From NCBI GenBank assembly GCA_947575935.1, contig CANPPM010000127.1:1-7783 (forward strand): a stretch of DNA of 7,783 nucleotides, given 5' to 3'. Of this stretch, positions 1 through 6,442 are shown in pieces. Position numbers and translations under genes: made by a program. The notes under the pieces are model-generated. The model made no database searches, had not been told where the DNA came from, and saw nothing but the letters and a program-made list of their open reading frames with translations. Origin of the DNA: an uncultured Butyricicoccus sp. (GTDB lineage Bacteria; Bacillota; Clostridia; Oscillospirales; Butyricicoccaceae). Each line of letters starts with the position of its first letter. Positions within the stretch are counted from its first letter, which is position 1.

Positions 1-125
1 GTTGGAGCAGATCTTCTGCATAAAAAGCCCAGAAACAGCGCGGACAAATGGCCTTGTGCGAGCGGGAACATACAGCCTCCCCCGCCCTTTCCCCGTACCA
101 CTGGTCAATCGACCTAGCGCGATCC

Positions 126-149
126 GGCTGCAAGTAAAAGGATGCAGCC
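126..149. repeat. Inverted repeat, 7-bp arms, 10-nt loop
   Basis: GGCTGCA at 126-132 is the perfect reverse complement of TGCAGCC at 143-149, with a ten-base spacer. Neither side has a T-run, so it is not a standard intrinsic terminator. It could be an RNA hairpin at the 3' end of the operon transcript or a chance palindrome. Confidence 0.4.
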
Positions 150-270
150 TCCCCATTCAAGTCACGTTCTCATATGTAGCATAACCGAAAGAACGCCGCA
201 TCCTTCCTAAACCCAAACCTATTTAAATCATCAAAGCGCGGTTTCCCGACATCCCTTTCCACTGAAGCGC

Positions 271-299
271 TGTTTGTACGTATTAAAAATTTACAAACA
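271..299. repeat. AT-rich inverted repeat, 8-bp arms, possible operator
   Basis: TGTTTGTA at 271-278 is the perfect reverse complement of TACAAACA at 292-299, separated by 13 AT-rich bases. The left part reads TTTGTACGTA, reminiscent of operators bound by some GntR-domain regulators such as AraR (TTGTACGTACAA type). It sits in the AT-rich non-coding stretch left of the CoA-transferase gene, where a promoter for a gene beyond the left edge could be. A regulator-binding role is inference only. Confidence 0.35.
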
Positions 300-375
300 A
301 ATCCTATTTACAGGAAATAAAAATTCATGAGCAAATATCCCGTGTCCGACGATGCGCCTAAACCTTTTCATATGT

Positions 376-1683
376 TTACGGCTGCCACGGCTCACCGAAA
401 CGGGACTCAAATTCTGCAGCCAGCTCTGAACGGAAGTTGGGATGTGCAACCGCAATCAGCCGCCTTGCACGCTCCCGAAGGGTCTGTCCGCGCAGATGCG
501 CCACGCCATACTCAGTTACAATATAATTTACATCACAGCGGCTGGTGGTGACCGGTGCGCCTGGCGCTAAAACCGGTACAATCCTGGAGATCTTGCCGCC
601 ATTCGCCGTCGAATGCAGCGTAATAATAGAACGGCCTCCTTTTGAAAGATTCGCGCCGCGCACAAAATCCATCTGCCCTCCAATGCCCGAAATTTGCCGC
701 AAACCAATCGCCTCCGCACAGACCTGCCCCTGCAAATCCACCTCGACGCAAGCATTAATTGACACAACATGATCATTCTGCGAGATTACAGTCGGATTGT
801 TGCAGACGTCCACCGGCAGCATATGAATCATCGGGTTATGATTCACAAAATCATACAATCTACGCGTACCCATTAGGAAAGTGACGCAAATTTTACCGAC
901 GTCTCTCTGCTTCCGCTTTCCGTTAATGACGCCGGATTCGATTAACGGCAAAACACCGTCAGAGATCATCTCTGTATGCAAACCAAGATCCCTTTTTTCC
1001 CCGAGAAAATCACAAACCGCGTCGGGCAGCGCGCCGATGCCGAGTTGCAGACAATCTCCGTCATGTACCAAATCCGCAATATATTTTCCGATCTGCCGGT
1101 CGGTATCACTGATCTTTTCTGGTTTGCTTTCCGGAAGCGGTTCCCACGCGCTTAGGAAGGCATCAATTTCAGAAACATGCACAAAGCTCTCGCCATAAGT
1201 ACAGGGCATATTCGGATTCACTTCGGCAATTACAGTTTTCGCCGATTTCACCGCTTGTGCGCCATAATCGCAGCTCAGGCCAAGCGATACATAACCGCGC
1301 TCATCTGGCGGCGAACTGGTGAATGCAAACACATCAATAGGAAGCGTACCGTCACGGAACATGCGCGGAATATCTGAAAAGAACGCCGGTGTATAATCCG
1401 CACGGTTTTCTACAATCGCAAGACGGGCGGGCTTACCCACAAACAGCGCGTTATGTCGAAAATGGGATTCCATGCCTGGCTCTAAATATTCCCCCGAGCC
1501 AAGGTAAACCATATGTGCAACTTCAACATTGCGAAATTGCCCAGCCATACGCGCAATGGTCCGTTGAAAAACAATTGGCTCTCCCACCGCATGCCCAAAA
1601 ACCACTCGGTCACCATTGTGAATCATAGCAATCGCCTGCTCCGGCGTTACAATATGTTCTTTATAATACCTTCTCCAATCCAT
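376..1683 (-). CDS. Acetyl-CoA hydrolase/transferase family CoA-transferase (4-hydroxybutyrate or butyryl-CoA:acetate type)
   Basis: Predicted cytoplasmic enzyme that moves CoA between acetyl-CoA and a short-chain acid such as butyrate or 4-hydroxybutyrate, through a glutamyl-CoA thioester. The 435 residues span both family domains. The CoA-binding stretch LQLGIGALPDAV lies at 212-223, the predicted catalytic Glu is E238 in GLHTEMISDG, and the C-terminal signature SGIGGQMDFVRGA is at 332-344. Length and the E238 position match clostridial 4-hydroxybutyrate CoA-transferase (AbfT/Cat2) slightly better than the usual butyryl-CoA:acetate enzyme, but substrate cannot be decided from sequence. The start at 1683 is supported by a purine-rich SD (AGGGAAGGG, 1689-1697) five bases upstream. 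It is separated from the transketolase genes by about 530 bp, so it may have its own promoter. A role in end-product formation or acetate recycling fits a butyrate-forming anaerobe. Confidence 0.92.
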   Translation of the reverse strand: MDWRRYYKEHIVTPEQAIAMIHNGDRVVFGHAVGEPIVFQRTIARMAGQFRNVEVAHMVYLGSGEYLEPGMESHFRHNALFVGKPARLAIVENRADYTPAFFSDIPRMFRDGTLPIDVFAFTSSPPDERGYVSLGLSCDYGAQAVKSAKTVIAEVNPNMPCTYGESFVHVSEIDAFLSAWEPLPESKPEKISDTDRQIGKYIADLVHDGDCLQLGIGALPDAVCDFLGEKRDLGLHTEMISDGVLPLIESGVINGKRKQRDVGKICVTFLMGTRRLYDFVNHNPMIHMLPVDVCNNPTVISQNDHVVSINACVEVDLQGQVCAEAIGLRQISGIGGQMDFVRGANLSKGGRSIITLHSTANGGKISRIVPVLAPGAPVTTSRCDVNYIVTEYGVAHLRGQTLRERARRLIAVAHPNFRSELAAEFESRFGEPWQP

Positions 1684-1734
1684 ATTGGCCCTTCCCTCGC
1701 TTAAAACGCACTTTTGTATCTAGCAAGAATTTTA

Positions 1735-2216
1735 TCATGGTCCAGCAAGAATACTTGTTGCACAAAACTCGCTACTGGGTCTCAAACACGGTGTCCACAT
1801 CTCGCGAGTGCTCCTCTTCAGTACACCGTAAGCCTGCATCGGCTTCCAGCCAAATACTCGGTCTATCAATCCGCGCAGTCCACAATCCCCGCATAGTGGA
1901 AAGCTCTCAGGAACTCCGCTTGATAACGTTTCCACCCATCCTCTTTGACTGTGCACTACCCCCAGCCGCAATCATTCTTACGGATTCCCTTCCGGACAAT
2001 TCTGTAAAAATCATATTGGGCATCACATCCGTCAACCTGCTCGTACTATACCGCTCCTAAGAAGGGCCCGGCAACCCCGTTCCAACGACGCAATCGCAGA
2101 CTAATAAATATGCTCCTTTGCCAGAATTAGCTTTCCAGGACCGGGCACTGCATCTGCTACAAATTCGGCAAACGATCCATATCCTACTATCGAGAAATTA
2201 TTTGGAATGTCTTCAT
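1735..2216 (-). pseudogene. Possible decayed operon gene after the transketolase pair
   Basis: An ATG at 2214-2216 overlaps the transketolase stop in the same ATGA arrangement used at three other junctions here and has a purine-rich SD-like GGGAAGGA upstream, yet its frame stops after nine codons (MKTFQIISR). Beyond it, protein-like fragments appear in changing frames: GYGSFAEFVADAV (near 2180-2140), GAYLLVCDCVVGTG (near 2115-2070), VRMIAAGGSAQSKRMGG (near 1980-1930), WLEADAGLRCTEEEHSRDVD (near 1850-1790). This is what a frameshifted, stop-interrupted gene would look like. Two fragments faintly resemble FGGY sugar kinase motifs (an N-terminal YLL-x-D-x-GTTG-like string and a GGGAQS-like ATP-site string), which would suit the missing kinase step, but the spacing is wrong for a simple frameshifted kinase and the match is weak. 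It could equally be ordinary spacer. The stretch nearest 1684-1735 holds a TAAAAT box (1729-1734, minus strand) that could be a -10 element, without a good -35. Confidence 0.33.
1921..1934 (-). promoter_or_regulatory. Candidate cre (CcpA / LacI-family) operator
   Basis: Read on the minus strand, the 14 bases TGGAAACGTTATCA fit the Firmicute catabolite-responsive element consensus TGWAANCGNTNWCA at every position but the third. The core AACGTT is palindromic, as expected for a LacI/CcpA dimer. It lies 237 bp upstream of the CoA-transferase start and 278 bp beyond the transketolase stop, in a stretch without an intact gene. It could mediate catabolite control of the CoA-transferase, or act as a roadblock for read-through from the sugar operon. 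A short degenerate motif can arise by chance. Confidence 0.4.
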
Positions 2217-3187
2217 GCTTCCTTCCCAATCTTTCGCGCGACTGCCCGCCGCGCTGCCGCAGCAATGTGCTGCGCAGTCAATCCAAAGTGCTCGGCCAAC
2301 TCCGCCAGCGTTCCAACTTCACCAAACCGATCCTGCACACCAACCATCTCCACCGGCGCCGGATATTTCCTTGCGAGTACCGACGCAACCGCCGTCCCCA
2401 GACCGCTAAGTACATTGTGATTCTCCGCCGTTACAATCGCACCGGTTTCTCGCGCCGCTTCCAATATCGCTTTCTCATCCAGCGGTTTCCAGGTAAACAT
2501 ATCCAAGACACGGACAGAAAGTCCTTCTTTCGCCAGCAGCCCAGCAGCTTTGGCAGCCTCCGAAACACAAAAGCCGCTCGCGATTACCGTGACATCATAC
2601 CCTTCACAAACGCGGACTGCCTTTCCAATCGTAAACGCTGTACCTTCCTCATAAACCCGCTTCACAGCTTTGCGTACTAGCCGCATATAAGCCATGCCGT
2701 ACTGTTCTGCCAACTGCGGAATCAGCGCTTTCAACATAACACTATCGGTCGGCTCAACAACGGTCATCTCTGGAATGCCGCGCATGATACCCATATCTTC
2801 AAACGGCATATGTGTGCCGCCATTCAGCTGTGCAGTAATGCCGGGGTCAGAACCGACCAATTTAACGTTCATTCGTGCATAAGCACCCGACATAAACACC
2901 TGATCGCAGGCACGGCGGGTGAGAAAAGGTGCAAAAGTATGTGCAAACGGAATTTTCCCCGCTGCCGACATACCGCAGGCAACACCGACCATGTTTGCCT
3001 CCTGTATCCCACAGTCGATCATACGTTGCGGAAATCGTTCGGCAAAGGGCTTCATCCCCATGGCCGCAGCCAAGTCTGCATCAAGCGCAACCACCTCCGG
3101 GCAACGTTCCGCAAGCTCCAGCATTGCCTCACAATAACTGGCACGCATGTCCTTCTGCTCATCGATAAACCGCTTCATCACCTTCAT
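2213..3187 (-). CDS. Transketolase, C-terminal subunit (Pyr plus C-terminal domains)
   Basis: Second half of a two-gene transketolase, which with the N-terminal subunit moves two-carbon ketol units between pentose phosphates, erythrose 4-phosphate and glycolytic sugars using thiamine diphosphate (ThDP). The 324 residues begin with the pyrimidine-binding domain. GIQEANMVGVACG at 60-72 contains E63, the Glu that activates the ThDP aminopyrimidine ring. Aromatic residues F85 and F88 lie in HTFAPFL, and GGTHMPFED at 123-131 carries the substrate-site His (H126). The transketolase C-terminal domain follows from about residue 190, and the length suits a split subunit. The ATG at 3187 overlaps the upstream stop as ATGA and has GGAGGGG nine bases before it; the in-frame ATG three codons later is too far from that SD. 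Neighbouring dehydrogenase and isomerase genes suggest it serves a dedicated sugar route rather than only central metabolism. Confidence 0.95.
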   Translation of the reverse strand: MKVMKRFIDEQKDMRASYCEAMLELAERCPEVVALDADLAAAMGMKPFAERFPQRMIDCGIQEANMVGVACGMSAAGKIPFAHTFAPFLTRRACDQVFMSGAYARMNVKLVGSDPGITAQLNGGTHMPFEDMGIMRGIPEMTVVEPTDSVMLKALIPQLAEQYGMAYMRLVRKAVKRVYEEGTAFTIGKAVRVCEGYDVTVIASGFCVSEAAKAAGLLAKEGLSVRVLDMFTWKPLDEKAILEAARETGAIVTAENHNVLSGLGTAVASVLARKYPAPVEMVGVQDRFGEVGTLAELAEHFGLTAQHIAAAARRAVARKIGKEA

Positions 3188-4038
3188 ACCGTTTCCCCTC
3201 CGATTGCATCCAGCGCCTGCTGCATTTCGGCCAGCGCATCCTTCAGATCGGCAAAACTGATATTCCGGCTATGGCCGCCCACTTTACCGGCAACCGCACT
3301 CCAGCCGTGGCCTTTGACCGTATCCAATACGATCACCGACGGCCTGCCGGCCTGCGCTTTCGCCGCGTCTACCGCCCGGTCGATCGCCTGCACATCGTGT
3401 CCGTCTACTGACTGCGCATACCAACCAAAGGAGCGGAATTTTTCCGTAATATCCCCCAATGCGCAGACTTCTTCAGTTGTTCCATCAATCTGCAGATGAT
3501 TGTTGTCCACAAAAGCAATCAGGTTGGACAATTTCCAATGCGCTGCGAACAGCGCCATTTCCCAAACCTGCCCCTCATCCAATTCGCCGTCACCGAGGAT
3601 AAGAAATACGCGATTCTCTTTGCCGTCCATTTGCAGTGCAAGCGCCGCACCCGCCGCCGCTGAAGCCCCCTGCCCCAGCGATCCAGTCGTAATATCAATC
3701 CCCGGCGTCAGCCTGTGATCACAGTGGCTGGGCAGACGGGTCCCCAGCCTGTTCAGCGTCTGCAGCAACTCCATCGGGAAAAAGCCTTTCAGCGCCAACG
3801 CGGCGTAAACCGCCGGTCCAGCATGTCCCTTAGAAACCACCAGCCAGTCACGACCGTCCCAATCCGGGCATTCCGGACGATACCGCATCTGGTTCCCATA
3901 CAGCACGGCAAGCACATCGGCAATTGACAGCGCCCCGCCAACGTGCCCAACGCCAATACTCGCGATGGTACGGACAGTCTCCATCTGAATACACTTAGAA
4001 AACTGCAGGAGCTCCCGCGCTTTCTGCCCTGTCAGCAT
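3184..4038 (-). CDS. Transketolase, N-terminal subunit (ThDP pyrophosphate-binding domain)
   Basis: First half of the split transketolase. Its 284 residues make up the PP domain that binds the diphosphate of ThDP and the metal ion. Visible motifs are GHVGG at 31-35 (substrate-phosphate/ThDP His), VSKGH at 68-72, TGSLGQG at 118-124, and the ThDP motif running from GDGE at 149-152 to VDNN at 177-180. There is no Pyr domain; it is supplied by the next gene, whose start overlaps this stop by four bases, so the two subunits are probably made by coupled translation in equal amounts. This is the normal split form seen in many Firmicutes and archaea, not a frameshifted single gene, because the second part has its own SD and start. 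The ATG at 4038 follows a purine-rich GAGGGGGGAG, and the gap to the upstream isomerase stop is 13 nt. Confidence 0.95.
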   Translation of the reverse strand: MLTGQKARELLQFSKCIQMETVRTIASIGVGHVGGALSIADVLAVLYGNQMRYRPECPDWDGRDWLVVSKGHAGPAVYAALALKGFFPMELLQTLNRLGTRLPSHCDHRLTPGIDITTGSLGQGASAAAGAALALQMDGKENRVFLILGDGELDEGQVWEMALFAAHWKLSNLIAFVDNNHLQIDGTTEEVCALGDITEKFRSFGWYAQSVDGHDVQAIDRAVDAAKAQAGRPSVIVLDTVKGHGWSAVAGKVGGHSRNISFADLKDALAEMQQALDAIGGETV

Positions 4039-4051
4039 AACATCTCCCCCC

Positions 4052-4525
4052 TCAGCGGAAATTACCGTCTTCTATTGAAGCAATCCGGTCAATCTGCGAG
4101 CGGAGATAGTCCCGACGCGTCTCAATAAAATTGTCTGCAAAAGGTGTTTTTAAAAACGCATCCACCATCTCGAGCGCCATATATTCGCCAAGAATATAAC
4201 CGCCGATGCACATGACATTGCAGTCGTTGATCAGCCGGCAATGCCGGGCAGCGAAAACGCTCTCTACCGGGGCCGCATACACACCTTTATGTTTATTTGC
4301 AGCAAGAGAAACCCCCATGCCAGTGCCGCACAGCAAAATGCCGCGTTCGGCTTCCCCACGCTGGATAGCAAGCGCCACCTGCTGTCCAGCCTCAGCGTGC
4401 TCTTTGGACTCGTCTGGGGATTGTGTGCCGAAATCAAGCAGTTCATAACCCTCCGCAGCCAATTTCTGAACGATTGCCTGCTTCAGTAGCCACCCACCTT
4501 TGTCATTCGCAATTGCTACCTTCAT
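4052..4525 (-). CDS. RpiB/LacA/LacB-family sugar-phosphate isomerase, divergent active site
   Basis: Predicted cytoplasmic aldose-ketose isomerase acting on a phosphorylated sugar and probably feeding the adjacent transketolase. At 157 residues it has normal RpiB length. The fold signatures are ANDKGG at 6-11, LLDFGT at 29-34, GILLCGTGMG at 62-71 with the catalytic Cys C66, LAANK at 74-78, and NDCNVMCIGG at 100-109. Compared with E. coli RpiB as I recall it, CDH is NDK (His to Lys9), the ring-opening H99 position is Ile99, and the phosphate-binding Arg133-His134 pair is Phe-Ile; Arg137 is kept. It is therefore unlikely to be a standard ribose-5-phosphate isomerase. A tetrulose phosphate or another sugar phosphate is possible. 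Its ATG overlaps the upstream dehydrogenase stop (ATGA), with GGAGG ten bases before it. Confidence 0.88.
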   Translation of the reverse strand: MKVAIANDKGGWLLKQAIVQKLAAEGYELLDFGTQSPDESKEHAEAGQQVALAIQRGEAERGILLCGTGMGVSLAANKHKGVYAAPVESVFAARHCRLINDCNVMCIGGYILGEYMALEMVDAFLKTPFADNFIETRRDYLRSQIDRIASIEDGNFR

Positions 4526-5589
4526 TTGGAAACGACCTCCGTTCTATCTTCGTGAATCAATTCAACGATCGATTTAATAATGCTCTGCCCGTGTGCAATC
4601 GTATATTGAAAGGCGTGCTCAGCCTGTTCAAACGGGAACAAGCTTGGTTCAGTCAAAGATAGGTCAATACGCCCGGCGGCCAGTGCTTCGATTGCGATTG
4701 GGAAAATATTGCGATAGCGATAAATGGGCTGAACCCTCACCTCACGCACCATCAGCGGCATCAGCTCCAACTCAACCGGCGCAGTCTGATTGCCGACTAA
4801 CACAATGCAGCCGCCTCGTGCGGCACACCGGCACGCCTGCTGGAGCGTGACCGGATTACCCGCAGTTTCAAAAACCAGATCGGCGCCTGCTCCACCGGTC
4901 AGCGCGAGCACGGCCTCCACGGTATCGGTTTCCGATGCAAGGATGGTCTCCTGCGCTCCCAGCCGAACAGCATTTTGCAGCCGTTTTTCAAATAGATCCG
5001 CTACAATTAAACGCGAAACCCCCATCGCCCGGCAGGCAAGTAACGTCATCATACCAATCGGCCCACCGCCTAGGATGACTGCACACTTCCCCAACTGCGC
5101 GCCGCCCATCCGCGCCGCATGCAGACCAACTGCCAGCGGCTCAATCATCGCACCATGCAGCAGCGGTACGCTGTCTGGCAAATGAAACACCATCCTTGCC
5201 GGGTACGCCAGATAACGCCGAAGACAGCCGTCATTGGGCGGCGACGCCATAAACCGCATGTCTGGGCAAAGGTTGTAGTGGCCTCCTTTACACATCTCAC
5301 AGCTGCCGCAGGGGACGCCAGGCTCCGGCACTACGCGGTCGCCCGGCGCGAATTCAGTAACCCCTTCCCCAACTGCCACGACAATGCCCGCGCATTCGTG
5401 CCCCAAGACAAACGGCCTGTCAATCACTTTACTTCCAATACGACCGTACTGAAAAAAGTGCATGTCTGAGCCGCAGATCCCCACATAGTGGATTTCGATA
5501 ACCACCTCACCTGGTGTGGGGACCGGCATCGGGCAATCCTGAATTTTCATCCGTCCCAGACCGGTCATGATTGCCTCTTGATTTTTCAT
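4522..5589 (-). CDS. Zinc-dependent polyol dehydrogenase, sorbitol/xylitol dehydrogenase-like (MDR superfamily)
   Basis: Predicted NAD-dependent oxidation of a polyol to a ketose (or the reverse). The 355 residues show the catalytic zinc set C39 (GICGSD), H64-E65 (GHE) and E150 (EPLA), the structural zinc cysteines C94, C97, C100 and C108, and the Rossmann motif GGGPIG at 174-179. D198, after the second beta strand (IVAD), favours NAD over NADP. YRYRNIFPIAIEALAAGRIDL-like C-terminal sequence (the YRYRN...AGRIDL block) is typical of sorbitol and xylitol dehydrogenases. An in-frame ATG at 5712 is rejected: those 41 extra residues lie inside the upstream gene, while the ATG at 5589 has AGGAGG four bases before it and overlaps the upstream stop as ATGA. 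It also overlaps the next gene by four bases. Exact polyol unknown; D-arabitol, xylitol, sorbitol or a tetritol are all possible. Confidence 0.9.
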   Translation of the reverse strand: MKNQEAIMTGLGRMKIQDCPMPVPTPGEVVIEIHYVGICGSDMHFFQYGRIGSKVIDRPFVLGHECAGIVVAVGEGVTEFAPGDRVVPEPGVPCGSCEMCKGGHYNLCPDMRFMASPPNDGCLRRYLAYPARMVFHLPDSVPLLHGAMIEPLAVGLHAARMGGAQLGKCAVILGGGPIGMMTLLACRAMGVSRLIVADLFEKRLQNAVRLGAQETILASETDTVEAVLALTGGAGADLVFETAGNPVTLQQACRCAARGGCIVLVGNQTAPVELELMPLMVREVRVQPIYRYRNIFPIAIEALAAGRIDLSLTEPSLFPFEQAEHAFQYTIAHGQSIIKSIVELIHEDRTEVVSK

Positions 5590-6419
5590 AACTCCTCCTG
5601 TGCGCTGGGAAACAGCGCTTTCATCGTCAAAAGATCCTGCCGTGCCAACGCATAAGGATCTGTATCTATCCCCATCGGCGGCTGCGCATAATAATTTTCG
5701 GTAATCAGCCAACCCCTGTACCCCAAATCCTGCAGGAGCGCCGCTGTTTCTTCAAGCCGCCCCATGCCTGTACCAAGGAGACACCAGCCGATCCATAATG
5801 GCGGCGCATCTTTTAAATGCACATGATCGATACGGTCCACACCAATGCGTTGGATCTCCTCCAATGGATCACCTGAGCCGAAACGAATCGGGTTAAGCGT
5901 ATCATATAGTACGGTCAGCCGTTCCCCTACCCGATCAAGCAGCAACAGGAAACGGTCAATGTGAAGAATACCTTCATACACAATCCGCACGCCATGCGCT
6001 TCACCTAAGTCACAGGCATAAGACAACATGGAAGAAAAGTTTTCCAGTTCATAGTCATTTCCGATGCGCGAAGCGAAAAAAGAGGACAGCATCAATCGGT
6101 CAATCCCCATTGCCACACACGCTGCAACCCCCTTTCGAATGCTTTCTTTGGCAAGCTCGCCCTGTGCCGAATCCATTGGGTGCAGCATTGTCCCCTCACG
6201 CACCAGCGTATGCAGATGCAGCGAATGCAACCGCACCCCCGTCTGTTCCGCAGATTCCAGATACCCCTGTTGTATGCGCGGGTGGTTCATAGGGAACCCC
6301 TGCGGCATCCCACCCAGATCGCCCAGCTGGACACCATCAAACCCACACTCTGCCGCCAAACGCACTCCAAACGGACCTCCTGCCGGCAATGACCATTCAC
6401 AGACGCCAAATCTGTTCAT
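5586..6419 (-). CDS. Sugar phosphate isomerase/epimerase-like TIM-barrel protein (xylose isomerase-like / AP endonuclease 2 superfamily)
   Basis: A 277-residue protein of the xylose-isomerase-like TIM-barrel superfamily, which includes ketose 3-epimerases, IolE/IolI-type enzymes and other sugar isomerases. The barrel opens with FGVCEWSLP at 4-12 and FDGVQLG at 27-33, and the four usual metal ligands are placed as expected: E149 (VYEG), D173 (LYDTLNP), H199 or H201 (DHVHLKD) and E241 (ITEN). A divalent metal-dependent isomerisation or epimerisation of the sugar produced by the neighbouring dehydrogenases is the likely role, but substrate cannot be read from the sequence. The start at 6419 is chosen because AAGGAGG lies six bases before it; an upstream in-frame ATG at 6440 lies ahead of that SD and would add only seven basic residues. 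Its stop overlaps the next dehydrogenase start. No signal peptide is present, so it is cytoplasmic. Confidence 0.88.
   Translation of the reverse strand: MNRFGVCEWSLPAGGPFGVRLAAECGFDGVQLGDLGGMPQGFPMNHPRIQQGYLESAEQTGVRLHSLHLHTLVREGTMLHPMDSAQGELAKESIRKGVAACVAMGIDRLMLSSFFASRIGNDYELENFSSMLSYACDLGEAHGVRIVYEGILHIDRFLLLLDRVGERLTVLYDTLNPIRFGSGDPLEEIQRIGVDRIDHVHLKDAPPLWIGWCLLGTGMGRLEETAALLQDLGYRGWLITENYYAQPPMGIDTDPYALARQDLLTMKALFPSAQEEL
5594..5599 (-). promoter_or_regulatory. Shine-Dalgarno of the second dehydrogenase
   Basis: AGGAGG on the minus strand ends four bases before the ATG at 5589. It fixes the start of the dehydrogenase at the ATGA overlap and argues against a longer N-terminus. It lies within the last codons of the TIM-barrel gene. 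Confidence 0.8.
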
Positions 6420-6425
6420 TATTCT

Positions 6426-6432
6426 CCTCCTT
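6426..6432 (-). promoter_or_regulatory. Shine-Dalgarno of the TIM-barrel gene
   Basis: AAGGAGG on the minus strand lies six bases before the ATG at 6419, in the 23-nt gap after the first dehydrogenase. It is a near-ideal site and decides the start against the ATG at 6440. Confidence 0.85.
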
Positions 6433-6442
6433 TTGCACATAT

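Larger units (their letters stand above)
1..375. other. Intergenic region downstream of the CoA-transferase gene, no gene recognised
   Basis: No reading frame here on either strand looks like a real protein; the short open frames have no preceding SD and no recognisable motif. The part from about 200 to 330 is visibly more AT-rich than the coding regions, as expected for a regulatory or non-coding spacer. Two inverted repeats are present (126-149 and 271-299). I see no GC-rich hairpin followed by a T-run on the minus strand, so the end of the CoA-transferase transcript is not marked by an obvious intrinsic terminator. The region may hold the promoter of a gene beyond the left edge, but no convincing -35/-10 pair was found. 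Confidence 0.6.

Noticed and set aside
126..149. Inverted repeat as an intrinsic terminator of the CoA-transferase transcript
   Set aside because: No T-run follows on either strand, and it lies about 230 bp past the stop codon.
327..551. 74-residue plus-strand frame starting near the end of the CoA-transferase gene
   Set aside because: Most of it is antisense to the CoA-transferase 3' end and it has no recognisable motif; the upstream AGGAAA is a weak, chance-level SD.
1735..1971. 78-residue minus-strand frame with a TTG start in the same gap
   Set aside because: No SD and unusual composition. Its end loosely resembles a sugar kinase C-terminus (VFGWKP, SILAG), but not enough to call a gene; at best it is part of the relic.
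1737..2060. 107-residue plus-strand open frame in the gap between transketolase and CoA-transferase
   Set aside because: No SD at its start, no family motif, and composition typical of a non-coding frame. The opposite strand holds the more protein-like fragments.
3184..3187. Split transketolase as a frameshift or sequencing error
   Set aside because: Each half is complete for its domains, the second has its own SD, and two-gene transketolases are common in Firmicutes.
2810..3499. 229-residue plus-strand open frame opposite the transketolase genes
   Set aside because: It runs antisense across both transketolase subunits, has no recognisable domain, is rich in Cys, Ser and Arg as shadow frames are, and lacks a convincing SD.
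5590..5712. Longer N-terminus for the second dehydrogenase (start at 5712)
   Set aside because: The extra 41 residues are out-of-frame sequence of the TIM-barrel gene, with no similarity to the family, whereas 5589 has a strong SD and an ATGA overlap.
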